Positions 1-9,004 of a stretch of 64,000 bases of DNA are shown one piece after another. Each line of letters starts with the position of its first letter. Position 1 is the stretch's first letter. This DNA is from Spartobacteria bacterium (GTDB taxonomy: Bacteria; Verrucomicrobiota; Verrucomicrobiia; Chthoniobacterales; UBA10450), in NCBI GenBank assembly GCA_003169975.1, contig PNAA01000041.1, positions 62,657-126,656 on the forward strand, in the 5' to 3' direction. A model generated the notes under the pieces. It saw nothing but the letters and a program-made list of their open reading frames with translations, was not told where the DNA came from and searched no databases. A program made the position numbers and the translations under genes.

Positions 1-184
1 TGTTGATTCGAGTCTCGATCGCCTGCGCGCGACGTTCGCGCTTCAGGCCGTGCGGAACGTGAAAATCGTCCAGCGGCAAAATCGTCCGCGGATCGGGTGA
101 GAACCACCGGGTCTCGCCGTCCTCCATCGCCATCGGGAAAACTCCCAGCCGGTAGGCCTGCAGCAAAAGATCAGGTTCGATCAT
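1..184 (-). CDS. aat: Leucyl/phenylalanyl-tRNA--protein transferase, N-terminal part (runs off the window edge)
   Basis: Reading the reverse strand from the ATG at 184 gives 61 codons that continue past position 1. The residues LLQAYRLGVFPMA, then a WFSPDPR motif and ILPLDDFHVP, match the N-terminal domain of Aat, the N-end-rule enzyme that transfers Leu or Phe from charged tRNA to proteins with N-terminal Lys or Arg so that ClpS/ClpAP can degrade them. The start is placed at the ATG directly before IEPDLLLQAY, which is where family members begin. It is transcribed divergently from the lipoprotein-guaA pair. Only the start of the gene is visible, so intactness cannot be judged. Confidence 0.8.
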   Translation of the reverse strand, partial: MIEPDLLLQAYRLGVFPMAMEDGETRWFSPDPRTILPLDDFHVPHGLKRERRAQAIETRIN

Positions 185-274
185 CGGCCATTGGTTTCGC
201 TATGATTCGACCCGAAGTCCATCAGCGCGTTCGTCATTTTCTTGCAAAGCTTCCGCCGCCTCTTACATTTCCCG

Positions 275-460
275 ATGAAACCCCTGTTGAGCCTCGCTCT
301 TGTCCTGATCCTGAGTGGATGCGCGGAGGACACGCCCCCCGCGCAGGAAGTGCGCGACCAATTTGAACGCGGCCTTTCCGGGCAGGGCCACATCGTCCCG
401 ATCGATCGCCCGGATGATCCGGCCACGCGTCCGACCTCCACCTTTCCCGACTCCAACTGA
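275..460 (+). CDS. Small predicted lipoprotein, 61 aa
   Basis: ATG-started reading frame with a short basic N-terminus, a hydrophobic run ([10 protein letters not shown]) and a lipobox LSGC at residues 12-15, so it should be cleaved by signal peptidase II and lipidated on Cys15. The mature part is short, polar and proline-rich with no domain I recognise. It ends one base before the GTG of guaA, so the two are probably co-transcribed. An upstream TTG in the same frame would add 11 residues before the signal peptide, which is less likely. The function is unknown; the lipobox makes it more than a random frame. Confidence 0.6.
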   Translation: MKPLLSLALVLILSGCAEDTPPAQEVRDQFERGLSGQGHIVPIDRPDDPATRPTSTFPDSN

Positions 461-461
461 C

Positions 462-2045
462 GTGAAGACGCCGTCACATTCGCGAATTCTCATTCTCGAT
501 TTCGGCTCGCAATACACGCAGGTCATCGCGCGGCGGGTGCGCGAGTGCCAGGTCTTTTCGGAGATCGTGCGCTGCGACATCACGGCAGCGGAAATCGAGC
601 GACTGGCGCCGAAGGGAATCATTCTCTCGGGCGGACCGGCGAGCGTCTATGAAAAAGGCGCGCCGCAAATCGATCCCGACATCTTCTCGTTAGGCACGCC
701 CGTTCTGGGCATCTGCTACGGGATGCAATTGATGGCGCGCCATCTCGGGGGCGAGGTGGAGTTCAGCCCGCAGCGCGAGTACGGTGCCGGAGTCCTGCAC
801 ATCGACAAGGGCACCCCGCTCTTCGACGGGCTCGGCGAGCAGATGGACATCTGGAACAGCCATGGCGACAAGCTCGCCGCCCTGCCCGACGGCTTCCACG
901 TCGTCGCGCATACGGAGAATTCCGCCTTCGCGGCGATCGAAGACACCGAGCGCCACCTCTACGCCCTTCAGTTTCACCCCGAAGTGTCGCACACCCCGCA
1001 CGGGAACGAGATCATCGAGAATTTCCTCTTCCGCGTCTGCCATTGCGCGATGGATTGGACGATGGGCTCGTTCATCGACGAGGCCTGTGAACGCGTTCGC
1101 CAGCAGGTGGGTGACCAGAAAGTCGTGCTCGGGCTGAGCGGCGGGGTCGATTCCTCGGTCGCGGCGGCGCTCCTGCACAAGGCGATCGGCGACCAGCTCA
1201 CCTGCATCTTCGTCAACAACGGACTGCTGCGCGAAAACGAAGCCGAGACGGTGCAACGCATCTTCGGCGAGAATTTCCAGATCAAGCTCAAATACGTCGA
1301 CGCCTCGGAGCGTTTCCTCCGGCTGCTCGAAGGCGTGACCGATCCCGAGACGAAACGCAAGGTGATCGGCGGCGAGTTCGTTAGGGTGTTCGAGCAGGCG
1401 ACGGAAGAATTGCTCGCCCAGGATCACGCCGACGAGCGCCCGCACGCCGGCTATCGCTTTCTCGCCCAGGGCACCCTTTACCCCGACGTGATCGAGAGCG
1501 TGGCGATCGGCGGTAACCCTGCCTCGCTCATCAAAAGCCATCACAATGTCGGCGGGCTCCCCGAGAAAATGAACTTCGAGCTGGTCGAGCCGCTGCGGGA
1601 GCTCTTCAAAGACGAAGTACGCCAGGCCGGCCTGCAGCTTGGCCTGCCTAACGAAATCGTGCATCGTCAGCCCTTCCCCGGTCCAGGGCTCGCCGTCCGG
1701 ATCTTGGGCGAGGTGACGCCCGAGCGGCTCCGCATTTTACGCGACGCCGATACGATCGTGGTCAGCGAAATGAAGGCGAGCGACTGGTATTACCGCGTCT
1801 GGCAATCCTTCGCCGTCCTCCTCCCGGTGCGTTCGGTCGGCGTGATGGGCGACCAGCGCACCTACGAAAACACCATCGCGCTGCGGATTGTCGAGAGCCA
1901 GGACGGGATGACGGCCGATTGGGTGCGAATGCCCTATGAAATCCTCGCCCGCATCTCGAGCCGGATCGTGAATGAAGTGAAAGGCGTCAACCGCGTCTGC
2001 TTCGACATCTCGACCAAACCGCCGAGCACGATCGAGTGGGAATGA
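462..2045 (+). CDS. guaA: GMP synthase (glutamine-hydrolysing)
   Basis: Converts XMP to GMP using ATP and glutamine-derived ammonia, the last step of guanine nucleotide synthesis, in the cytoplasm. The 527 aa length is typical. The N-terminal class I amidotransferase carries the nucleophile in GICYGMQ (about residue 84) and the HPEVSHT His/Glu pair (about 172). The ATP-pyrophosphatase P-loop SGGVDSS lies near 226-232, and the C-terminal dimerisation domain ends in KPPSTIEWE, the usual GMP synthase ending. The GTG at 462 is chosen because the conserved [11 protein letters not shown] begins seven residues later; a further upstream start would add about 49 unconserved residues overlapping the lipoprotein gene. 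Two copies of the GCCTAACGA motif and one 8-mer lie inside it. Confidence 0.97.
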   Translation: MKTPSHSRILILDFGSQYTQVIARRVRECQVFSEIVRCDITAAEIERLAPKGIILSGGPASVYEKGAPQIDPDIFSLGTPVLGICYGMQLMARHLGGEVEFSPQREYGAGVLHIDKGTPLFDGLGEQMDIWNSHGDKLAALPDGFHVVAHTENSAFAAIEDTERHLYALQFHPEVSHTPHGNEIIENFLFRVCHCAMDWTMGSFIDEACERVRQQVGDQKVVLGLSGGVDSSVAAALLHKAIGDQLTCIFVNNGLLRENEAETVQRIFGENFQIKLKYVDASERFLRLLEGVTDPETKRKVIGGEFVRVFEQATEELLAQDHADERPHAGYRFLAQGTLYPDVIESVAIGGNPASLIKSHHNVGGLPEKMNFELVEPLRELFKDEVRQAGLQLGLPNEIVHRQPFPGPGLAVRILGEVTPERLRILRDADTIVVSEMKASDWYYRVWQSFAVLLPVRSVGVMGDQRTYENTIALRIVESQDGMTADWVRMPYEILARISSRIVNEVKGVNRVCFDISTKPPSTIEWE

Positions 2046-2085
2046 TGGCGCGGGCGACTTCGAGCGCCAGGAGCTGATATCCATT

Positions 2086-2624
2086 GTGGAGAAGGAAATC
2101 ACCGCCATTCTGCGCCGCGCTTCCGAACGCGGGTTGCCCAGTTTGCTGATCGGGGCCAACGCCCTGATCGCTTTCGGTTACATTCGTAACACGATCGATC
2201 TCGATCTCCTCGTTCCCGAGCACGATCGAACCCGCTGGCTGGATTTGTTAGGCACGCTCGGTTACCGGCTTTTCAATGGTAGCGACGCCTTTGCCCAGTT
2301 TGAATCTGCCGAGCGGACCGGAACGCCGGTCGATCTGATGTTCGTCGACCAATCGACCTGGGAAAAACTGACCCAAGGCGCGCCAACCCTGCTGCCGCGT
2401 CCCGAATATCTGGTCGCCCTGAAACTGCACGCCGCCTCCAGCCCGACGCGCAGCAAGCCGGAGCTTGATCGGGAAGATATCCGGCAAATCATCCAAACCT
2501 GTGGACTCGATCCTGAGGAAGATTCTTTTCGCGCGTTATTCTGCGCTACGGTGGAGAAAATGCATTCGACCGAATTAAAAAACTCCGCCAGGACCCCCCT
2601 CGCCCTAGACCTGAATCTGCCTGA
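2086..2624 (+). pseudogene. Nucleotidyltransferase-fold protein, frameshifted near its C-terminus
   Basis: The GTG start at 2086 gives a protein with GANALIAFGYIRNT followed by IDLDLLV, the G-x-x then D-x-D pattern of minimal nucleotidyltransferase-fold proteins (AbiEii/MNT-like), and later a conserved RPEYLVALKLHA helix. After about residue 148 (nt 2530) the frame stops looking like the family. In the +3 frame the text continues as LRYGGENAFDRIKKL, the ending expected of these proteins, stopping at 2624. One small indel near 2530-2545 would restore it. The uncorrected frame runs to 2715. The target is unknown; homologues are often toxin-like or antibiotic-modifying. A sequencing error is the alternative explanation. 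Confidence 0.55.
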
Positions 2625-2780
2625 GTTCGATCGTCCACTTGCGGCGCATCGGCTCCCCGCGATGTCGTGGTCCGATCCCTGCGACACTTCGCGCCGGCGC
2701 GCGCCCGCTACATGAGGGAATTCGATTCACCGGAAAAACGGCTGCGAGACAAGACCCCGAAGCGGTTCGAGTTGACGTAA
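2560..2780 (+). pseudogene. Small broken reading frame overlapping the nucleotidyltransferase end
   Basis: An ATG at 2560 opens a frame containing LDLNLPEFDRPL. Around 2640-2650 the protein-like signal moves to another frame, which reads ARYMREFDSPEKRLRDKT and stops at 2780. The two halves together would make a roughly 70-residue protein encoded just after, and overlapping, the nucleotidyltransferase, as for a small partner gene. I do not recognise the family, and the joining frameshift is inferred only from composition. It may instead be unrelated coding shadow. Confidence 0.25.
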
Positions 2781-2821
2781 GAGAAAGCGGTCTCGCTCGG
2801 AGAGCGACGACCAGCCTCATA

Positions 2822-3733
2822 ATGATCCACGTTCTCGATACTCGGCATCTCGACCGGCCTGGGATCATTGCCGTGACGGCGCTCGAGACCGACGACGGGA
2901 TCGCGCTTTTCGACACCGGCGCGGCGGCGACTTTCGAGAATATTTCCGGCGCGATGCGCGCGGCGGGCTTCGCGCCTAACGACGTCCGCCACGTGTTCCT
3001 CAGCCACATTCACCTCGATCATGCGGGTGCCGCCTGGCAGTTCGCCGAGCTGGGAGCAATCGTCCACGTCCATCCGCGCGGCGCCCCCCACCTGATTGAT
3101 CCCACCCGCCTGATGGAATCGGCCACTCGTATTTTTGGCGATGAGATGCAGCGGCTCTGGGGAGAAATGCGCCGGATTCCCGAAGAGCAGGTTCAAGTCA
3201 CGGATGACAACATCGCGATCCGTGCCGGTCAGTATGAAGTGCGCTCCGTCGCCACTCCCGGGCACGCTTCGCACCACAATGTCTATCATTGGGACGACCA
3301 CCTCTTTGGCGGCGATGTCGCCGGGGTGCGCCTCGACGGCGGACCGCCCGTGCCGCCATTTGTTCCGCCGGAGTTGCAGGTGGAATCGTGGCTCGAATCG
3401 ATCGAGCGGATGCGTGCGCTCGGGGCGACGCGTCTTTACCTGCCGCATTTCGGTTTGGTCGAGGGCGATCTGGGCGGGCACTTCGACGCGCTCTCCGAAC
3501 GCGTGCAACGCTGGGCCGCCTGGTTTCGCGACGAACTGCGCAAAGGGCGGAGTGAATCCGAGCTCATCCCGGACTTCGCGCAATGCGAAGCGCAGGACAT
3601 TCTCGAATCGGGCGCGGCGGTGGAACGGGTGGCGGATTACGAACGCGCGGACCCAAGTTTCATGGCGGTGACGGCGTCGATCCGTTACTGGCAAAAATAT
3701 CACCCCGAAGCGATCGGAATTGGACAGGATTAA
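2822..3733 (+). CDS. Metallo-beta-lactamase-fold hydrolase, 303 aa
   Basis: The start ATG at 2822 precedes IHVLDTRHLDRPGIIAV, the first beta strands of the fold. The zinc-binding signature SHIHLDHAG sits at about residues 60-68, a GHASHH motif near 150 and an LFGGDV Asp motif near 160, so both metal sites look intact. The glyoxalase II-like arrangement suggests hydrolysis of a thioester, ester or lactone, but the substrate cannot be read from sequence. The last codons, Gly-Gln-Asp-stop, come from the left arm of an inverted repeat (3722-3793). The gene is convergent with the TolB/TPR gene. One GCCTAACGA copy (2974) encodes Pro-Asn-Asp. Confidence 0.85.
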   Translation: MIHVLDTRHLDRPGIIAVTALETDDGIALFDTGAAATFENISGAMRAAGFAPNDVRHVFLSHIHLDHAGAAWQFAELGAIVHVHPRGAPHLIDPTRLMESATRIFGDEMQRLWGEMRRIPEEQVQVTDDNIAIRAGQYEVRSVATPGHASHHNVYHWDDHLFGGDVAGVRLDGGPPVPPFVPPELQVESWLESIERMRALGATRLYLPHFGLVEGDLGGHFDALSERVQRWAAWFRDELRKGRSESELIPDFAQCEAQDILESGAAVERVADYERADPSFMAVTASIRYWQKYHPEAIGIGQD

Positions 3734-3793
3734 CAGGATTGAACTGGATTAAGAGACGAAGAAAAAATCCGAATAATCCCGTTAATCCTGTCT
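3722..3793. repeat. Inverted repeat, GACAGGATTAAC family, copy 1
   Basis: GACAGGATTAAC (3723-3734) is matched in inverse by GTTAATCCTGTC (3781-3792), around an AT-rich centre. A related element lies at 42168-42262. Both sit between convergent genes, so a bidirectional terminator role is plausible, and each also supplies the stop codon of one flanking gene. Confidence 0.8.
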
Positions 3794-3810
3794 CGATTTT
3801 CCCAGCCTGA

Positions 3811-5746
3811 TTAGCCGGACGTCAGGAGTTCCTGAAACCGTCGATCGCCCCGTAGCGGATCCCATTCCGGCTCGACGCGGAGCGTGCCGGGCGTCGGACC
3901 GCCGGTCTGCCTAACGAGCGTTTCCAGCGCGGCCAGAGCTTGCTCACGTCGCCCGAGCTGCGCGTAGATCGCCGCCAGGTTGGTCGCGAGGAGCGGGCCA
4001 TCGAGCGCGTCCGCAGAAATCGGCAGCAGTTGCACGGCGCGCTCGCCGGTGGCGATCGCCTCTTCTGCCCGTCCGAGCATTGTGTCGATCAGCGCCCGAA
4101 TGATGAGAACCTTCGGATCGTTAGGCGATTCGACCGCTTCGGCCAGCACCGCCTCTTTGGCGGCCGTGAAGGCGCGGGCGGCCTCCTCTTCTTTCCGGTG
4201 ACCGCGAGCAATCAGGCCGACATACCAGTCCCGCGGCACGGTGTAATCATCGAGCGCGCCGACAAATCCGCACAAGCCGACGTCGTTATACTTGCACTCG
4301 GTACAGGTCCCGAGGCGCCGCTCGGCCGCGTCGTAATCGCGTTCCATCAAAGCCAGCCGCACCGCGATCGTCGTGACCGCGCCGCCCGGGTCGAACCCCT
4401 TCGGAACCCGCCCCAATGCCTCACGCAACGGCGCCGTGTCACCGCGCTTCCGGAGGGAAAGTTCCGCTCGCGCCAGGGGAATCATATGCGCCTCCGGAGA
4501 AATCGCGGCGGTTTCGGCCAGCACCTGATCCGCCTCTGCATAACGCCTCAAATAAGTAAGCGTCTCGGAAAGATTCCAGAGAGCAGAAATATTCCGCGGA
4601 TCGAGTTGCCGCGCGCGTTCCAAGTGGAGAACCGCTTCCTCCCAGCGTCCGCGCCGGCGCTCGATCATGCCGAGGGCGCTGGCCACATCGGATTCGTTAG
4701 GCAAAGCGCGTTGCGCGAGGGTCAGCTCGCGAATCGCCGACTCGTAATCGCGCGAGGAATAATAGTGATAGAAAGCGAGCGCGAGATGCCCTTCGCCGAG
4801 GTCCGGTCGCAAGCGCAGAGCCGTCTCCGCCGCCTCTTTCGATTTCGCCAGACGTTCCCAGCTCTTGTCGTAGCCAAACCAGAAGAGTTCGCCGTGAATG
4901 CGTGAAGTAAGATAATGGGCGAGGGCAAACTGCGGATCGCGGGCCAACGCCTGCGCGAGCAAGGGCAGCGCTTTCTCACCGTTCTCGTGCGGATCGCCAA
5001 TCCCGCTCCAGCGAAAGAGGTCGCGCGCCTGGAGGTAGATGTCGTAGGCCTCGAGGCTCGTCGTCGGCGGCACCTGCAAACCGGCCTTCTCCCGCGGCGA
5101 GAGATTGGCCTGTAGTGCCCTAACGATGCGCTCGGCCAGCTCACTTTGGATTGGCAAAGAGATCCGTCAGTTCCCGATCGAAACTCTCCGCCCAGATATG
5201 CGCGTCGGTGCAGGCATTGATGAGTTGCACGTTGACCCGCACCCGGTTGCCCGCCCGCCGCACCGTGCCTTCGAGGACATGCGCGACACCGAGCGCTTCG
5301 CCGATCTCGCGCAAGTTGCGTGTGCCGGTCCGGTATTGCTGCACCGAGGTCCGGCTGATGACTTTCAGGTCGGCGATCCGCGCGAAGCTGGAAAGAATGT
5401 CATCGTGCACGCCATCCGCGAAGAAGGTGTTTTCGCGGTCGTCGCTCAGGTTTTCAAACGGGAGGACCGCGATGCTTTTCTCCGGAATCGAAGCGACAGG
5501 CGCGGGCGCGGCGTCCTCGGTTCGTTTGATGCCCGAGGGCGTGATGTCGTACGCCCAGGACAAAAGCAAAGCGACCGGAAAACCGAGAACGAGCGCGAGG
5601 ACGACCAGCCTAACGATCCAGTTCGGGGTTTCGAAAAAGGGAAATACCTGGGTAGCGACCTGGATCAAGACCCAGGCGACCACGACGTAAGCCACGGCGA
5701 CGCGATAGACTTTTCGTCGCTTCAGCTCGACGAAAAACTGCTTCAC
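3811..5746 (-). pseudogene. Membrane-anchored TolB-like/TPR protein split by a one-base frameshift
   Basis: Starting from GTG at 5746 (KQFFVELKRRKVYRVAVAY, a common start for this family), the protein has two membrane segments (AYVVVAWVLIQVATQVF and LVVLALVLGFPVALLLSW), then a FlgO/TolB-like domain with SIAVLPFENLSDD and FFADGVHDDIL. The frame ends at 5141 with DLFANPK-stop. In the next frame the text resumes at once as IQSELAERIVRAL, then several tetratricopeptide repeats, to a stop at 3811. Removing one T from the TT at 5151-5152 joins DLFA to IQSELAER exactly. Homologues are cyclase- or winged-helix-linked sensory proteins with TPR tails. Either the gene is dead or the base is a sequencing error. 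Confidence 0.8.
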
Positions 5747-5833
5747 CGCCGCGCCGCGGAAAGGTGCGCTCGGTTGGAGTAGGGCCACAGGATGGTTATG
5801 CCGCGAGATCGGGCGAGCGGCAAGGATCGGAAA

Positions 5834-8800
5834 CTAGGCCAGCAATTCCGCGAGGTCGGCGGTCGTTAGGCCGGTTATGAGCGGTTCTTCGTTCTCGAGC
5901 AGCGCGCTGGCCAGCTCGCGTTTCCGTTTTTGGAGATGAAGAATTTTTTCCTCGACCGTGTCGCGGGCGATCAACTTGTAGGCGGTGACGACCCGCGTCT
6001 GGCCGATGCGATGCGCGCGATCGGTCGCCTGCGCTTCGACTGCCGCGTTCCACCACGGGTCGAAATGGATAACGGTGTCGGCGGCCGCGAGGTTTAAGCC
6101 GACGCCGCCGGCCTTGAGGCTGATAAGGAAGACCGGGATCGTTTCATCCTCGTGGAAACGGTCGACCTGTTGTTGCCGATCCTTCGTGAGGCCGGCGAGA
6201 TAACAATGAGCGGTGCCGCTCGCCGCGAGCCGTTCCCGGACGAGATCGAGCATTTTGACAAATTGACTGAAGACGAGCACGCGATGTCCGCCGTCGATGA
6301 TTTCTCCCAGTAATTCGTCGAGCAAATCGAGCTTGGCCGAGGTTTCCGTCTGTTCGTTAGGCGGCCCTCCGAGCAGGCGTAAATCACAACAGGTCTGGCG
6401 CAGCCGGAGCAGTCCGGTCAGCATCTGCATGCGCTTTGCTCCTTCGCTTCCGTCACCGGTCGCGATCCCCTGTTGGATCCCGCGCAGGAGCGCGTTGTAG
6501 GTCGCGCGCTGGGTTGGCCCCAGCTCGCATGGGATGACCTGCTCGATTTTTTCGGGCAGCTCGCGCGCGACCTCGGCTTTGCGCCGGCGGAGGAGAAACG
6601 GCCGCAGCCGTCGGGCCAGACGGCGCTGCAGGGCCGGCTCCGACCCGCTCGCCAGCGGTTTCTCGTAGCGCTCGCGGAAATCGTTGCGGCTCCCGAGATA
6701 ACGAGGCGCGACAAAATTCATCAGCGACCAGAGATCGCGGACTGAGTTTTCCATCGGGGTGCCAGTAAGAACGAAACGCTGGCGAGCCTTGAGGCTGAAA
6801 GCCGCCTGGGCGTTTTGCGTGTCGGGATTCTTGATGTGCTGCGCTTCGTCGAGCACGACGGTGCCGAGCGCCAGGTCCTGGTAGAATTCAGCATCGCGCC
6901 GGAGAAGGCCGTAACTCGTTAGGCCAATGTCGTAGCCCGGGAGGCGCGCGATTTTTTCAGCGCGATCCGTCCCTTCGATCAGCAGCACGTTCAATTCCGG
7001 AGTGAATCGTTCCGCCTCGCGCTGCCAGTTGGCGAGGAGCGAAGTCGGGCAAACAATCAGGGCCGGACCATGGCCGCGATGCAGGCGCAGAAAAGCGAGG
7101 GTCTGCACGGTTTTGCCCAGGCCCATTTCGTCCGCCAGGATGCCGCCGAGATTTTGCGCGGCTAGCCCCGTGAGCCAGGCGACGCCGGTGAGTTGATAGT
7201 CGCGCAATTGCCGGCCCAGCGGCCCGAGTTGCCCGGCGACGCCACGGACGTCGCCGCTGCGCAAAGCCTTGGCCGCGTCGATTAATTTCGCTCCGATTTC
7301 CTCCGCCGTATTCGTTAGGTAAGCGGCCTGGATCTTCTGCAGCCGGTAAACGCCCGGCTGGCTCTGGCGCGGATCGGCGTCGCGCAGCACTTGTTCGAAG
7401 TCGTCGAGCGCATCCGGATTCAGGACCGCGATCTTCCCGTTCTTCAGCCGCGTTTGGTTCTGGCCGGAACGCAGGAGCCGTTGCACCTCGGCCGCCGGGA
7501 TCCCCTCGCCCGCCCCAGTCGCGACCGAGTATTTCAGCTCGAACCAATCCTCGCCGGAGCGCACGATCTCGATCGTCGGTGACACGGGTTCCAGCTCTTT
7601 GCTCGCCCTTTCCAGTCGTGGCGCGATCGAGATTTTCCAAGCGGACGGGAGCGCCGGAAAGTCGAAGGCAAAGAAGCGAACCACGTGGAGCGCGTCCCGC
7701 ATCTCGTGGCTCTCGACGCCGCGCGCAAAGCCGGCGCTCTCCAGGCACTGAAGAGCGGCCTGTTCCGCGGCGAGGTCGCGCACGAGAAGGCGATTCCCTT
7801 CCGCCGGGTCGCGCAGAACAAAGGGCTTTGCCGGCTCCGACGCCGGCGGAAACGGCAACCGGTCACCGTAACGGCATCGGAGTGTGGCGCGCAGTTGCTG
7901 CAAGGATCCGTCGATCTGCAGGGTAAAGTGCGGCTCTGCTTTCGCCACGGCCGGGAGCGAAAGGTCCCCGGGCAGCTCCACCTCCGCGGTCTCGCGCCAG
8001 CGCGGAAGTTCGAGCGCGAAGAAGGCATCGGCGCGCTCGCCCTGGAAACGCCACGGCTCCCGGAGGACATTCGTTAGGCGCGGCGGCAAATCGCTCCCGA
8101 TCTCGAGAAAATCAGCGCCGCGCAGGAGCCAGGCAATGGCTCCGGCGGCGAGGAACATCTCGTCATCGCCCAGTTTTGCCGCCAGCTCGAATTCGTTGCC
8201 CGCGCGACGAAAGACAATCCGCGGCCGGTAACGTTCCGACGAAACGCGGGCCGGTTTCGCTTTGCCGAAACCGAGCCGGGGATGTCCGCGCAACAGCGGC
8301 AACAAACCGAGAAAGACGGACGCGCTCAGCATGTTCAGACCGGCCGCGGCTCCGCCTAACGAACCCGCGAGATATTCGACGATGGCCAGATCGTGATCGT
8401 CGCCCGCGAAAAGCTTCGCGCGCGGCAGCGCATCGAGCATCAGGCGGCGCCCGTCGAACTCCGCCTCGACGCAGACCATCACCTCCCCTTTCGCCCACGC
8501 GGCGCGAAAATTCGGCGGCAGAATGAAATGAAGCGCGACCGGAGTGGCCCCCGGTGCGTCCTGCCCGACCAGAAGCGGCACGGCGGGGGACGGCGCCTCG
8601 TTAGGCGGAGTCGGCGGCAACGCGGCGGCCGGTGCGAGACAGGCGAGCCCGACCGCAAGCGAATGCGCGCAGATCTTTCCCCACTCGCGGGATTCGCGAC
8701 AGGTGCAGATGTTCTCGAGATCGTTCGCCGCGCGCACGCGCAGACCCGCGCGATAGCGCTTTTGTCCCTCGCACACTTCGCCCGCCAGCAGCGGCGGCTC

Positions 8801-8902
8801 GTAGCCCGCTCCCGACACCTGGCCCGCTTGGACCAGTGCGCGCGCCGCTTTCATCGCCTGCCAGCCGCCGGCGCCGGACAAGAGCTTCTCGGTGATGGCC
8901 AC
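5834..8902 (-). CDS. SWIM zinc-finger SNF2-family DNA helicase, about 1,022 aa
   Basis: An ATP-driven double-stranded DNA translocase of the bacterial SNF2/HepA-like group. The N-terminus has a SWIM zinc finger (CTCRESREWGKICAH, about residues 45-60), followed by a long family-specific region. The helicase core shows motif I DEMGLGKT (about 587), DEAQ box VVLDEAQHIKN (about 682), motif III LTGTPMEN (about 712), FSQFVKMLDL (about 880) and motif VI DRAHRIGQT (about 965). The GTG at 8902 was chosen because the conserved ITEKLL helix follows; a GTG at 8917 is an alternative. It is divergent from rarD across about 100 bp. The reading frame is intact over 3 kb, unlike its neighbours, and holds six exact GCCTAACGA/TCGTTAGGC copies plus one 8-mer. 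Confidence 0.92.
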   Translation of the reverse strand: MAITEKLLSGAGGWQAMKAARALVQAGQVSGAGYEPPLLAGEVCEGQKRYRAGLRVRAANDLENICTCRESREWGKICAHSLAVGLACLAPAAALPPTPPNEAPSPAVPLLVGQDAPGATPVALHFILPPNFRAAWAKGEVMVCVEAEFDGRRLMLDALPRAKLFAGDDHDLAIVEYLAGSLGGAAAGLNMLSASVFLGLLPLLRGHPRLGFGKAKPARVSSERYRPRIVFRRAGNEFELAAKLGDDEMFLAAGAIAWLLRGADFLEIGSDLPPRLTNVLREPWRFQGERADAFFALELPRWRETAEVELPGDLSLPAVAKAEPHFTLQIDGSLQQLRATLRCRYGDRLPFPPASEPAKPFVLRDPAEGNRLLVRDLAAEQAALQCLESAGFARGVESHEMRDALHVVRFFAFDFPALPSAWKISIAPRLERASKELEPVSPTIEIVRSGEDWFELKYSVATGAGEGIPAAEVQRLLRSGQNQTRLKNGKIAVLNPDALDDFEQVLRDADPRQSQPGVYRLQKIQAAYLTNTAEEIGAKLIDAAKALRSGDVRGVAGQLGPLGRQLRDYQLTGVAWLTGLAAQNLGGILADEMGLGKTVQTLAFLRLHRGHGPALIVCPTSLLANWQREAERFTPELNVLLIEGTDRAEKIARLPGYDIGLTSYGLLRRDAEFYQDLALGTVVLDEAQHIKNPDTQNAQAAFSLKARQRFVLTGTPMENSVRDLWSLMNFVAPRYLGSRNDFRERYEKPLASGSEPALQRRLARRLRPFLLRRRKAEVARELPEKIEQVIPCELGPTQRATYNALLRGIQQGIATGDGSEGAKRMQMLTGLLRLRQTCCDLRLLGGPPNEQTETSAKLDLLDELLGEIIDGGHRVLVFSQFVKMLDLVRERLAASGTAHCYLAGLTKDRQQQVDRFHEDETIPVFLISLKAGGVGLNLAAADTVIHFDPWWNAAVEAQATDRAHRIGQTRVVTAYKLIARDTVEEKILHLQKRKRELASALLENEEPLITGLTTADLAELLA

Positions 8903-9004
8903 GGGGATGGAATTCACAGCGGAGTGTCCGTGCGACGACTGGCCGGCGCAATCGAGCCCGCCCGGTTTGCCCGTGGCGGCATTCCGTGAAATAGGAGCCG
9001 CGCC

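Noticed and set aside
690-1664. Open frame opposite guaA
   Set aside because: Antisense shadow of a core gene with no recognisable domain.
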